A DNA stretch of 8,401 nucleotides, taken from contig JAPUKM010000099.1 of the NCBI GenBank assembly GCA_027295645.1, forward strand, positions 1 to 8,401. The letters are read 5' to 3'. Position numbers and translations under genes: made by a program. The notes under the pieces were generated by a model. It searched no databases. It saw nothing but the letters and a program-made list of their open reading frames with translations, and was not told the origin of the DNA. The number at the start of each line of letters is the position of its first letter. Position 1 is the stretch's first letter. Shown here in pieces: positions 1-6,150 of this stretch. This stretch comes from Chloroflexota bacterium. GTDB lineage: Bacteria > Chloroflexota > Dehalococcoidia > Lucifugimonadales > JAPUKM01.

Positions 1-1099
1 GTTGCAACAGCGCAGCGTTGTTGGACGTGCGGAAGACGGTCTGGCAGGCCCCCGCAATCGAGATGATGGGGAACACGGCAATCGCCCACGGTACGCCGCC
101 CAGTAGAATGAGGACAATACCGTAACCCACTCCTGCAACGAGCATCAGCCGTCCTTTATGCGCTAGGTCTCTGCGCGACGCCAGGGTAAGCCCGCCAATC
201 AGACCGCCCACCGCTCCAGCGGACATCAGCGCTCCGAACCCGCCGGAGCCCATACCCAGCACTTCGGTGGCCAGGATCGGAAGCAGCGTCATGTAGCTGA
301 AGGCGAAGGCCAGCGGGCCCAGTCCTATCACGACCAGGAGCAGCACCAGCCGGTCCTGGGACATAAAGCGCAGCCCCTCCATCAACTGCTCCGTCATCGA
401 GCCCCTGTCCTTCGAGACCTGTGCCGGTGGCGCATCGATCAGAAACGTGCTGAGGATGACCAGAGTGTAGAGAACGGCGGAGATGATATAGGCGATGCCG
501 ACATCGGTCACGGCGATGAGAATACCGATGAGCGCAGGGCCGATCAGCCGTGTGGTGTTGATGGCGATGGAGTTCAGCGAGAGGGCGTTTAGCAACTGCT
601 CCTGGCCCACCATCTGAGGCACCCAGGAGGTGCGCACGGGCTGGTTCATCGCCATGCCGACACCCAGGAGCGCGACCGTCACGTAGATGTGCCACACCTC
701 TATCCAGTCCCCCACAATCAGCACCGCAGTGGCAACGTAGACAAGGAAGCTCCAGACCTGCATCAGGATGAGCAGTCTACGTTTGTCGAATCTATCGGCA
801 GCCACGCCGGCCCACAGACCCAGCACCAGGAGGGGCGCGGCGCGGAACAGGTTCACCAGGCCCAGAGCCAGGCCGGAGCCGGTCAGCTCCCAGATGAGCC
901 AATTGCGGGCCACCTGCTCCGCCCACATGGAAGAGGCCTGCCCCACCTGGCCCAGCCACAGTAAGCGGAAGTTTCGGTTGGAGAGAGAGGCGAGGGCCGC
1001 CGGGAGCCGCGCGTGGCCATGCCGAGGCGATTGGACGTCGGCGGAGTGTGCGTCGGACGGGCTGCCCTCTGTGCGGCCTCGCCGCCATCTCAAGGGCAC
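1..1099 (-). CDS. MFS transporter, MFS_3/EntS-like (3' end outside window)
   Basis: A major facilitator superfamily permease, probably a proton-driven exporter in the cytoplasmic membrane. The minus-strand frame is open from a TAG at 1106-1108 to the left edge, about 366 codons, so the C-terminus is missing. After about 40 polar residues comes SLSNRNFRLLWLGQ, the usual opening of the MFS_3 group, followed by hydrophobic helices. The loop between helices 2 and 3 reads GVAADRFDKRR, the classic motif A. Further hydrophobic blocks around VTVALLGVGMAMNQPVRTSW and LLLVVIGLGPLAFAF fit the family. I chose GTG at 1099 because GAGGAAG (1115-1109) lies 9-11 nt upstream and no ATG occurs before the first helix; TTG at 1093 is the alternative. 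It starts 6 nt after the stop of the phosphatidyltransferase gene, with the binding site inside that gene, so translational coupling is likely. The Arg-rich N-terminal extension is unusual. The substrate cannot be told from sequence; operon position allows a lipid or inositol-related cargo, but drug efflux is equally possible. Confidence 0.85.
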   Translation of the reverse strand, partial: MPLRWRRGRTEGSPSDAHSADVQSPRHGHARLPAALASLSNRNFRLLWLGQVGQASSMWAEQVARNWLIWELTGSGLALGLVNLFRAAPLLVLGLWAGVAADRFDKRRLLILMQVWSFLVYVATAVLIVGDWIEVWHIYVTVALLGVGMAMNQPVRTSWVPQMVGQEQLLNALSLNSIAINTTRLIGPALIGILIAVTDVGIAYIISAVLYTLVILSTFLIDAPPAQVSKDRGSMTEQLMEGLRFMSQDRLVLLLVVIGLGPLAFAFSYMTLLPILATEVLGMGSGGFGALMSAGAVGGLIGGLTLASRRDLAHKGRLMLVAGVGYGIVLILLGGVPWAIAVFPIISIAGACQTVFRTSNNAALLQ

Positions 1100-1105
1100 G
1101 GGAGG

Positions 1106-1693
1106 CTACTTCCTCACTCTCGTCTGACGCCACACATGATGCAGGCGCTGCCCCGCAGTAATAGTAGAGAACGCCACAATGATCCCTAGTGGGACAAGCA
1201 TGTGGCCCACCAGCATGCCTACAGACAGGACCACCATCCGCTCTGGGCGCGTCATGAACCCCACATCGCTTCGGATGCCGAGCCCCTCGCCTCGAGCACG
1301 GAGATAGCTGACCATGAACGACGCCACCATAGCCAGAAAGACCAGGACCACGCCGGTGGCAGACTCATCGTTGAAGAAGAGCACCAGAAGGCCAAACAGC
1401 ACCGCCGCCTCGCCAAGACGATCGGAAACAGAGTCTATAAACGCGCCAAAGCTGCTCTCCGTGCCCGTGAGCCGCGCCAGCGCGCCGTCCAGCATGTCAA
1501 CAGCGCTGGCCACCAATAGAAGCACCCCGGCAGGGAGCAGCAGGTCAACGGCGGCCAGGTAGGCCACACCAAAATTCAGAGCCAGCCCAATGAGGGTGAC
1601 CATCGTGGGGGTGAGCTTCAGAGTGTGAAGGAGCCGGGTTGCGGGATCCTCGAAATATCGGGCAATAACCCGGCGGGCCTGGGCCCTATGCAT
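1106..1693 (-). CDS. pgsA: CDP-alcohol phosphatidyltransferase, likely phosphatidylinositol phosphate synthase
   Basis: An integral membrane enzyme that displaces CMP from CDP-diacylglycerol with a phosphorylated alcohol. The full signature D-x2-D-G-x2-A-R-x8-G-x3-D-x3-D is present, with D66, D69, G70, A73, R74, G83, D87 and D91; these aspartates bind the metal and CDP. Hydrophobic segments lie around 29-62, 96-127 and 153-179. The stretch SYLRARGEGLG (129-139) followed by GFMTRPER (145-152) resembles inositol-phosphate-using members rather than glycerophosphate-using PgsA, and the length of 195 residues is normal. ATG at 1693 is preceded by AGGAG (1708-1704) with a 10-nt gap. It lies 38 nt after the PimA-like gene and in the same operon as ino1, which supplies the expected acceptor, L-myo-inositol-1-phosphate. 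That assignment is inferred from context; glycerol-phosphate or archaetidylinositol-type chemistry is the alternative. Its TAG is followed in frame by the MFS gene. Confidence 0.88.
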   Translation of the reverse strand: MHRAQARRVIARYFEDPATRLLHTLKLTPTMVTLIGLALNFGVAYLAAVDLLLPAGVLLLVASAVDMLDGALARLTGTESSFGAFIDSVSDRLGEAAVLFGLLVLFFNDESATGVVLVFLAMVASFMVSYLRARGEGLGIRSDVGFMTRPERMVVLSVGMLVGHMLVPLGIIVAFSTITAGQRLHHVWRQTRVRK

Positions 1694-1731
1694 CGTTTCA
1701 CTGCTCCTAGAGGGTAGCGCCTTGGGAGCGC

Positions 1732-2853
1732 CTACGCCGCGGCATGGTTGGCGGCGGCCTCGTCATAGCACTCCAACACCCGCTGGGCAACGCGCTCCCA
1801 ACGGTACTCCTTCACGCTCTGACGGCCTCGTAGCGCCATTTCCTCTCTCAGAGCCTGATCCGCAACAAGCTGCTGCAGCGCCTCGGCCAGGGCCTCCTCA
1901 TTGCGTGGCGGCACCAGAATACCCTCAACCCCGTCCTGAATCACGTCTGCATACCCTTCGATCTGCGTGGCGACGATAGGCTTGCCTGCGGCCATCGCCT
2001 CACCCAGGACAATGCCGAAGCTCTCCTGGCCAATGGCCGGCGAGCAGAAGATATCCGCCGTTCGGTAGTATCTCCGGAGCATCTCCGGGGCAACCTGGCC
2101 CACAAATACCACATCCTGCACGTTACGCTCGGCAAGGAGACGATAGCACTCACCCCCAGGGTTGCCCGGACCCACAACAATAAGGCGAGTGTTGGGCCAC
2201 TCCCACTTCAGCCGGCTGAAAGCGCCCAGAAGATACTTGAGCCCCTTGCGCTTCTCCAGACGGCCAACAAACAGGATGTTCAGCTTCCCATCCTTGAAGG
2301 CATCCAAAGGCGGCACCTCTTGAGAGAAGAAATCAACGTCGATACCGTTTGGAATGATGCGGTAGTCGGCGGGAAAGTGCTTGCTCACATACTGGAAGGC
2401 CGACCGGGACACTGCGATGTGACCGTCCAGCTTCTTGAACCAGTGGCCCAACGGGTACTTGGTAAACTGGTAGAGTAGGCCATTGCGATCGAACCTGTGG
2501 AACGTGCCCACATTTACGGCATTCGAGGCGCTCAGCACCTCCAGAGGAAGTACCGGAGTCAACGGCTCGTGCAGGTGGATCACATCGAACGCCTCGTCCC
2601 GCAGGAGCGACTTCACCTTGCCATTGCGCCAAACCGAGAGAGAGATCCGGGCAACAGAGCCGGCGCTGGGCACCGGTACTGCGCGTCCGACGGCAATCAG
2701 GTTGTCTACCCCAAGCTCATCAGGAGAGGCGGCGGGTGCAAGGATCTTGACCGTATGCCCCAGCTTCTCAAAGTGATGGCCCAAGTTTGAAACATGGGCC
2801 ACAACACCACCCGGGTAGGCAAAATCGTAGGGTGAGACCAGTGCTATCTTCAT
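1732..2853 (-). CDS. pimA: GT4 glycosyltransferase, PimA-like (phosphatidylinositol mannosyltransferase)
   Basis: A retaining GT-B glycosyltransferase of family GT4, acting at the cytoplasmic face of the membrane. In PimA it moves mannose from GDP-mannose to position 2 of phosphatidylinositol. The N-terminus, VSPYDFAYPGGVVAHVSNLG (6-25), has the PimA-type GGV-x2-HV acceptor/donor loop. GTFHR (116-120) places H119 where PimA has its essential histidine. GRLEKRKG (197-204) supplies the Arg/Lys pair that binds the donor diphosphate, and the E-x7-E motif is intact as E277 and E285 in ESFGIVLGEAMAAG. At 373 residues it has full length. ATG at 2853 follows AAGAGGG (2868-2862) by 8 nt. It lies 54 nt after ino1 and 38 nt before the phosphatidyltransferase, so the context supports a phosphoinositide acceptor. 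MshA-type action on free inositol phosphate is less likely, because MshA usually has a GGMNVY-type loop. The sugar donor is not proven by sequence. Confidence 0.87.
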   Translation of the reverse strand: MKIALVSPYDFAYPGGVVAHVSNLGHHFEKLGHTVKILAPAASPDELGVDNLIAVGRAVPVPSAGSVARISLSVWRNGKVKSLLRDEAFDVIHLHEPLTPVLPLEVLSASNAVNVGTFHRFDRNGLLYQFTKYPLGHWFKKLDGHIAVSRSAFQYVSKHFPADYRIIPNGIDVDFFSQEVPPLDAFKDGKLNILFVGRLEKRKGLKYLLGAFSRLKWEWPNTRLIVVGPGNPGGECYRLLAERNVQDVVFVGQVAPEMLRRYYRTADIFCSPAIGQESFGIVLGEAMAAGKPIVATQIEGYADVIQDGVEGILVPPRNEEALAEALQQLVADQALREEMALRGRQSVKEYRWERVAQRVLECYDEAAANHAAA

Positions 2854-2907
2854 ACCGATCGCCCTCTTGGACGTCGAGTCAGCGGTTCAAACCGGGTCAA
2901 AAGAGCC

Positions 2908-3981
<1,074 letters not shown>

Positions 3982-3989
3982 ATTCCCAG

Positions 3990-3996
3990 CCTCCTT
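3990..3996 (-). promoter_or_regulatory. Strong Shine-Dalgarno that fixes the TTG start of ino1
   Basis: On the minus strand the sequence is AAGGAGG, a full match to the anti-Shine-Dalgarno core, ending 8 nt before TTG at 3981. It is the strongest ribosome binding site in the window and decides the non-ATG start. A weak start codon paired with a strong site suggests tuned rather than poor translation (inference). Confidence 0.85.
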
Positions 3997-4039
3997 ACGC
4001 GATACCTAACCTAGAATAGCCCTGCTTTATTTCTCCAAT

Positions 4040-4067
4040 ACGGTAGCACGGAAAATGAATCAGTCAA
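4040..4067 (-). promoter_or_regulatory. Candidate sigma-70 promoter for the ino1 operon
   Basis: On the minus strand TTGACT (4067-4062) matches five of six bases of the -35 consensus. After a 16-nt spacer the best hexamer is TACCGT (4045-4040), only three of six matches for the -10. Transcription would start near 4033, leaving a leader of about 50 nt to the TTG. The weak -10 makes this tentative; a second TATTCT at 4018-4013 lacks a well-spaced -35. Confidence 0.3.
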
Positions 4068-4068
4068 T

Positions 4069-4086
4069 AGCCTCTGCCAGCCTCTG
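4069..4086. repeat. Tandem 8-mer AGCCTCTG with 10-bp period
   Basis: AGCCTCTG occurs at 4069-4076 and again at 4079-4086, one helical turn apart, so both copies face the same side of the DNA. The pair lies directly upstream of the candidate -35 of ino1 and about 32 bp upstream of the -35 of the divergent gene. This is where an activator binding two direct half-sites would sit. Function is inferred; chance is possible for so short a repeat. Confidence 0.4.
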
Positions 4087-4117
4087 ATCCCTTCTGCAGA
4101 TACGGCGGTCTGAGCGC

Positions 4118-4146
4118 TTGACCCCCCAGTGTTGGGGTGGTTAAAT
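4118..4146 (+). promoter_or_regulatory. Sigma-70-type promoter for the luciferase-like gene, overlapped by an inverted repeat
   Basis: TTGACC (4118-4123) matches five of six -35 bases, the spacer is exactly 17 nt, and TTAAAT (4141-4146) matches four of six -10 bases. A start near 4153 would leave about 20 nt of leader, just enough for the ribosome binding site. The same stretch forms an inverted repeat: 4118-4127 pairs with 4134-4144 around the loop AGTGTT, giving 10 pairs including six C-G, with one bulged T at 4138 and one G-T pair. There is no T-run after it, so a terminator is unlikely; an operator covering the -35 to -10 region is the better reading. Confidence 0.55.
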
Positions 4147-4161
4147 CGAACCAGCTTTGGT

Positions 4162-4167
4162 GAGGTG
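4162..4167 (+). promoter_or_regulatory. Shine-Dalgarno that selects TTG 4172
   Basis: GAGGTG lies 4 nt before TTG at 4172, while the upstream in-frame TTG (4157) and GTG (4160) have no purine-rich site before them. This argues for the shorter protein, which also matches the usual N-terminus of the family. Confidence 0.65.
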
Positions 4168-4171
4168 TCAA

Positions 4172-5107
4172 TTGAGCGTCAAAATTGGGGTTGCTCCCGG
4201 ACTCTGGAACTGGACCGACGGCGGCAGCTCATTCTTCCACTTTGTGGAGGAGTGTGAACGGCTGGGCTGGGACTCTCTGTGGCTCACAGACCGTCTTGTG
4301 TCGGAGCATCGAGTCCTGGAGCCGGTGACCGCCATGGCGGCGATAGCGGCCCGCACTCAAACCCTGAAGTTCGGCGCCTCTGTCCTGATACCGTCCCTCA
4401 GAAATCCGGCGGTTCTCGCCAAGGAGCTGGCAACGGTGGATTTTCTGGCCGGCGGACGACTGCTGCCCGCCGTGGGCCTCGGCTCCGAGGACCCGCGGGA
4501 GTACCAGGCCGCGGGCGTAGAGAAACGGAGCCGGGCGGCCCGTACCGATGAGGCCATCGGACTCCTCCGCCGCCTCTGGACGGAGAATCACGTGACCCAC
4601 AACGGCCGCTTTTTCACCCTGAGCAACGTGACCATTGAGCCGAAGCCCCTCTTCCGGCCCGCACTTCCCATCTGGGTCGGCGGGCGCACGGAGCATGCGC
4701 AGCGTCGCGTGGCCCGCCTGGGCGACGGGTGGCTGGCCAGCGCAGTGACACCACAGGAGGCGGCCAGCGGTGTGGAGAGCATCCGTCGCTATCTGGAAGA
4801 GGAGGGGCGGCACATCGAAGAGGACCACTACGGCGTGATCCTGGGTGCCTACCTGGCCGATTCACGGGAGCGGGCTATGGACACCGTTAACGCCCACACG
4901 ACGCGCCTCCGACCCGACGCTCCCCTGGACAGCTATACCCTTGCCGGCACATCGGAGGACATTCACCATATGATCCAGCAGTACCGGACAGCGGGCATCA
5001 GCAAGTTCGTTCTGCGGCTGGCGTGCCCGGAAGAAGAGGGCCTGGAGCAACTGACTCGCTTGGCGGAGGCCGTGGCAGTGCCGGTGAATACGGGGGCCTA
5101 CGGATAG
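4172..5107 (+). CDS. LLM-class (luciferase-like) F420/FMN-dependent oxidoreductase
   Basis: A TIM-barrel oxidoreductase of the bacterial luciferase superfamily, cytosolic, using reduced F420 or FMN; the substrate is unknown. From the chosen start the protein has 311 residues. Strand 1 is KIGVAPGLWNW (4-14); GWDSLWLTDR (32-41) matches the barrel motif usually written W-S-L-x-x-x-D; DFLAGGRLLPAVGLG (90-104) is the family's D-x-L-S/A-G-GR-x-x-x-G-x-G block. LPIWVGG (165-171) with RVARLGDGW (179-187) and AGT (258-260) complete the cofactor-site landmarks. An in-frame TTG at 4157 would add five residues but has no binding site, so I use TTG at 4172, preceded by GAGGTG and beginning just before the barrel. 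It is divergent from ino1 and convergent with the PAC2 gene. F420 use is the more likely guess from the GLW/TDR pattern, but FMN-dependent monooxygenases share the fold. Such genes are often numerous in SAR202-like genomes (recalled knowledge). Confidence 0.88.
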   Translation: MSVKIGVAPGLWNWTDGGSSFFHFVEECERLGWDSLWLTDRLVSEHRVLEPVTAMAAIAARTQTLKFGASVLIPSLRNPAVLAKELATVDFLAGGRLLPAVGLGSEDPREYQAAGVEKRSRAARTDEAIGLLRRLWTENHVTHNGRFFTLSNVTIEPKPLFRPALPIWVGGRTEHAQRRVARLGDGWLASAVTPQEAASGVESIRRYLEEEGRHIEEDHYGVILGAYLADSRERAMDTVNAHTTRLRPDAPLDSYTLAGTSEDIHHMIQQYRTAGISKFVLRLACPEEEGLEQLTRLAEAVAVPVNTGAYG

Positions 5108-5138
5108 GCTGGCGGCAGGCGAGAGGCTCCTCCGGGGC
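5108..5138. other. Short convergent gap without a clear terminator
   Basis: The two stops face each other across 31 nt of GC-rich sequence. The only self-complementary piece is a short GAGG/CCTC pair with no room for a stable loop and no T-run on either strand. Rho-dependent termination or read-through into the opposing gene would be needed. Confidence 0.4.
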
Positions 5139-6029
5139 CTATGCGGACCCAGAATCTCCCTGTTCCAGCTCCGACAGGAACTGCTCCATCTCAGAGGACA
5201 GCGTGAGCTTCTCTCCCCCCTCCATGGGCATGCCCTTTTCGGAGTCATAGGCGACCTCTAGCTCCTGGATCATCGCTCGCACCTGAGACTCGGATTGGGT
5301 TGCTTCGTCGAGGCGGGCATACAGCCGCTCGGCCCGTCGCTTGATCTGCCCCAGGTCGAGTGAGAAGCCGTATATCTGGTCAAGGAGCCGGAGCAGGGTG
5401 TACTGGCCCATATAGTCTTCGCCCAACTGGGAGTAGCTGGGGAGCTGCAGGACCAGATTAAGGGTCCCGATGTTCCGCTTCTGGGCCTCCTGAGTGACCA
5501 TCGCAACAATGCTCGTAGGCCCCTGGTAGGTGCTCCGCCGGATGCCCAGCGCCTCCAGCTCCGCCTGAACCTCCGGCTCACTGCTTCCCCCACCCGCAAT
5601 GAGAGGCCGGGTGTGGGGAACGGGGGCGTACATTGAGCCAACCTGGCAGTACCGCTGGACTCCCAGGGTCTCAATGACGCTGACCACCGAATCCACGAAG
5701 TCCTCTCCCATACTGTGGGGCTCCAGGGAGTGCAGAAACACCAGGTCGGGCTCGGTCTCCCGCCGGGCAACGAAGAGGTTTGTGTTCGGGAGGCTATACT
5801 CCCGGTTGCCGTCCTTCCACGCTATCATCGGACGGTACCGGGTGAAGTCGTAGAAATGGCCGGGCTGCTGAAGCTGCCCCACCTCCACTGCGCCGAACTG
5901 CTTCTCCAAGAAGCCCAGGGCCAGCGTGCCCACTGAACCCACGTCAATCCAGGGCTTCAGCATGGCGATCATGTGAGGCCGCTGTAGCTCCGGCAACGGT
6001 TCGGTAAGCTCGAATGCGCCAATCCGCAT
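5139..6029 (-). CDS. PAC2-family protein (proteasome assembly chaperone 2 fold)
   Basis: A 296-residue soluble protein resembling the PAC2 family, an alpha/beta fold named from eukaryotic and archaeal proteasome assembly chaperones. Bacterial members are common in Actinobacteria and Chloroflexota and have no settled function. The PAC2-like part runs from about 19 to 215: MIAMLKPWIDVGSVGTLAL (20-38) is the typical opening, LVFLHSLEPH (96-105) and YCQVGSMYAPVPHTRP (127-142) are central strands and loops, and GPTSIVAMVTQEA (170-182) is the usual glycine-containing turn. Residues 222-290 form a charged, probably helical tail (RRAERLYARLDEA, then an acidic end), which may mediate oligomerisation. 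No signal peptide or membrane segment is seen. ATG at 6029 follows AAGGAG (6044-6039) by 9 nt. No proteasome subunit gene lies in the window, so a proteasome link is not supported here. Its stop faces the luciferase-like gene, 31 nt apart. Confidence 0.82.
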   Translation of the reverse strand: MRIGAFELTEPLPELQRPHMIAMLKPWIDVGSVGTLALGFLEKQFGAVEVGQLQQPGHFYDFTRYRPMIAWKDGNREYSLPNTNLFVARRETEPDLVFLHSLEPHSMGEDFVDSVVSVIETLGVQRYCQVGSMYAPVPHTRPLIAGGGSSEPEVQAELEALGIRRSTYQGPTSIVAMVTQEAQKRNIGTLNLVLQLPSYSQLGEDYMGQYTLLRLLDQIYGFSLDLGQIKRRAERLYARLDEATQSESQVRAMIQELEVAYDSEKGMPMEGGEKLTLSSEMEQFLSELEQGDSGSA

Positions 6030-6051
6030 TGCCTATCGCTCCTTCAACCCC

Positions 6052-6069
6052 TGAACAGCCTACTGTTCA
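6052..6069. repeat. Perfect inverted repeat upstream of the PAC2 gene
   Basis: TGAACAG (6052-6058) and CTGTTCA (6063-6069) are perfect inverted copies of 7 bp separated by CCTA. The centre lies about 31 nt upstream of the PAC2 ATG and a few nt upstream of its Shine-Dalgarno. It could be a dimeric repressor's operator or a leader hairpin; there is no following T-run on the minus strand. Confidence 0.6.
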
Positions 6070-6079
6070 TTCAATTGTA

Positions 6080-6093
6080 CGGGCAGCCGCCCG
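6080..6093. repeat. Small GC-rich hairpin in the PAC2 leader
   Basis: CGGGC (6080-6084) pairs with GCCCG (6089-6093) around a 4-nt loop. On the minus strand it lies about 58 nt after the aldolase/dehydrogenase stop and upstream of PAC2, followed by TACAATTG rather than a T-run, so it is a poor intrinsic terminator. It may still act as a weak termination or RNA-stability element. Confidence 0.35.
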
Positions 6094-6116
6094 CCTTTTG
6101 CACGGTGTTGGCATCC

Positions 6117-6143
6117 AGTATAGCACCGGTTTCCAGAAAGCAA
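6117..6143 (-). promoter_or_regulatory. Extended -10 promoter candidate for the PAC2 gene
   Basis: On the minus strand TATACT (6122-6117) matches five of six -10 bases and is preceded by TGC (6125-6123), the extended -10 element. A poor -35, TTGCTT (6143-6138), is 15 nt away, which an extended -10 can tolerate. Transcription would start near 6110 and give a leader of about 80 nt holding both inverted repeats. This would uncouple the PAC2 gene from the upstream sugar gene. Confidence 0.45.
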
Positions 6144-6150
6144 CGCAGCC

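Noticed and set aside
156..695. A 179-residue minus-strand open frame rich in Arg, His and Gly
   Set aside because: It is the out-of-frame shadow of the MFS gene, whose true frame gives hydrophobic helices and motif A; the shadow has no recognisable domain.
2881..2895. Short palindrome GGTTCAAACC between ino1 and the glycosyltransferase gene
   Set aside because: Only 4-bp arms with a 2-nt centre, inside a short intra-operon gap; expected by chance.
4118..4144. Terminator in the divergent region
   Set aside because: No gene ends there and no T-run follows; the promoter overlap makes an operator more sensible.
4229..4828. A 199-residue minus-strand open frame opposite the luciferase-like gene
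   Set aside because: The plus-strand frame has clear family motifs across the whole interval; the antisense frame is a GC-rich by-product.
6052..6069. LexA-type SOS box (GAAC...GTTC)
   Set aside because: The half-sites are separated by 8 nt, not the 4 nt of the Gram-positive LexA box, and the downstream gene is not a repair gene.
6080..6093. Intrinsic terminator after the aldolase/dehydrogenase gene
   Set aside because: The stem is only 5 bp and is not followed by a T-run on the minus strand; the CTTTT tract lies on the plus-strand side, where no gene ends.
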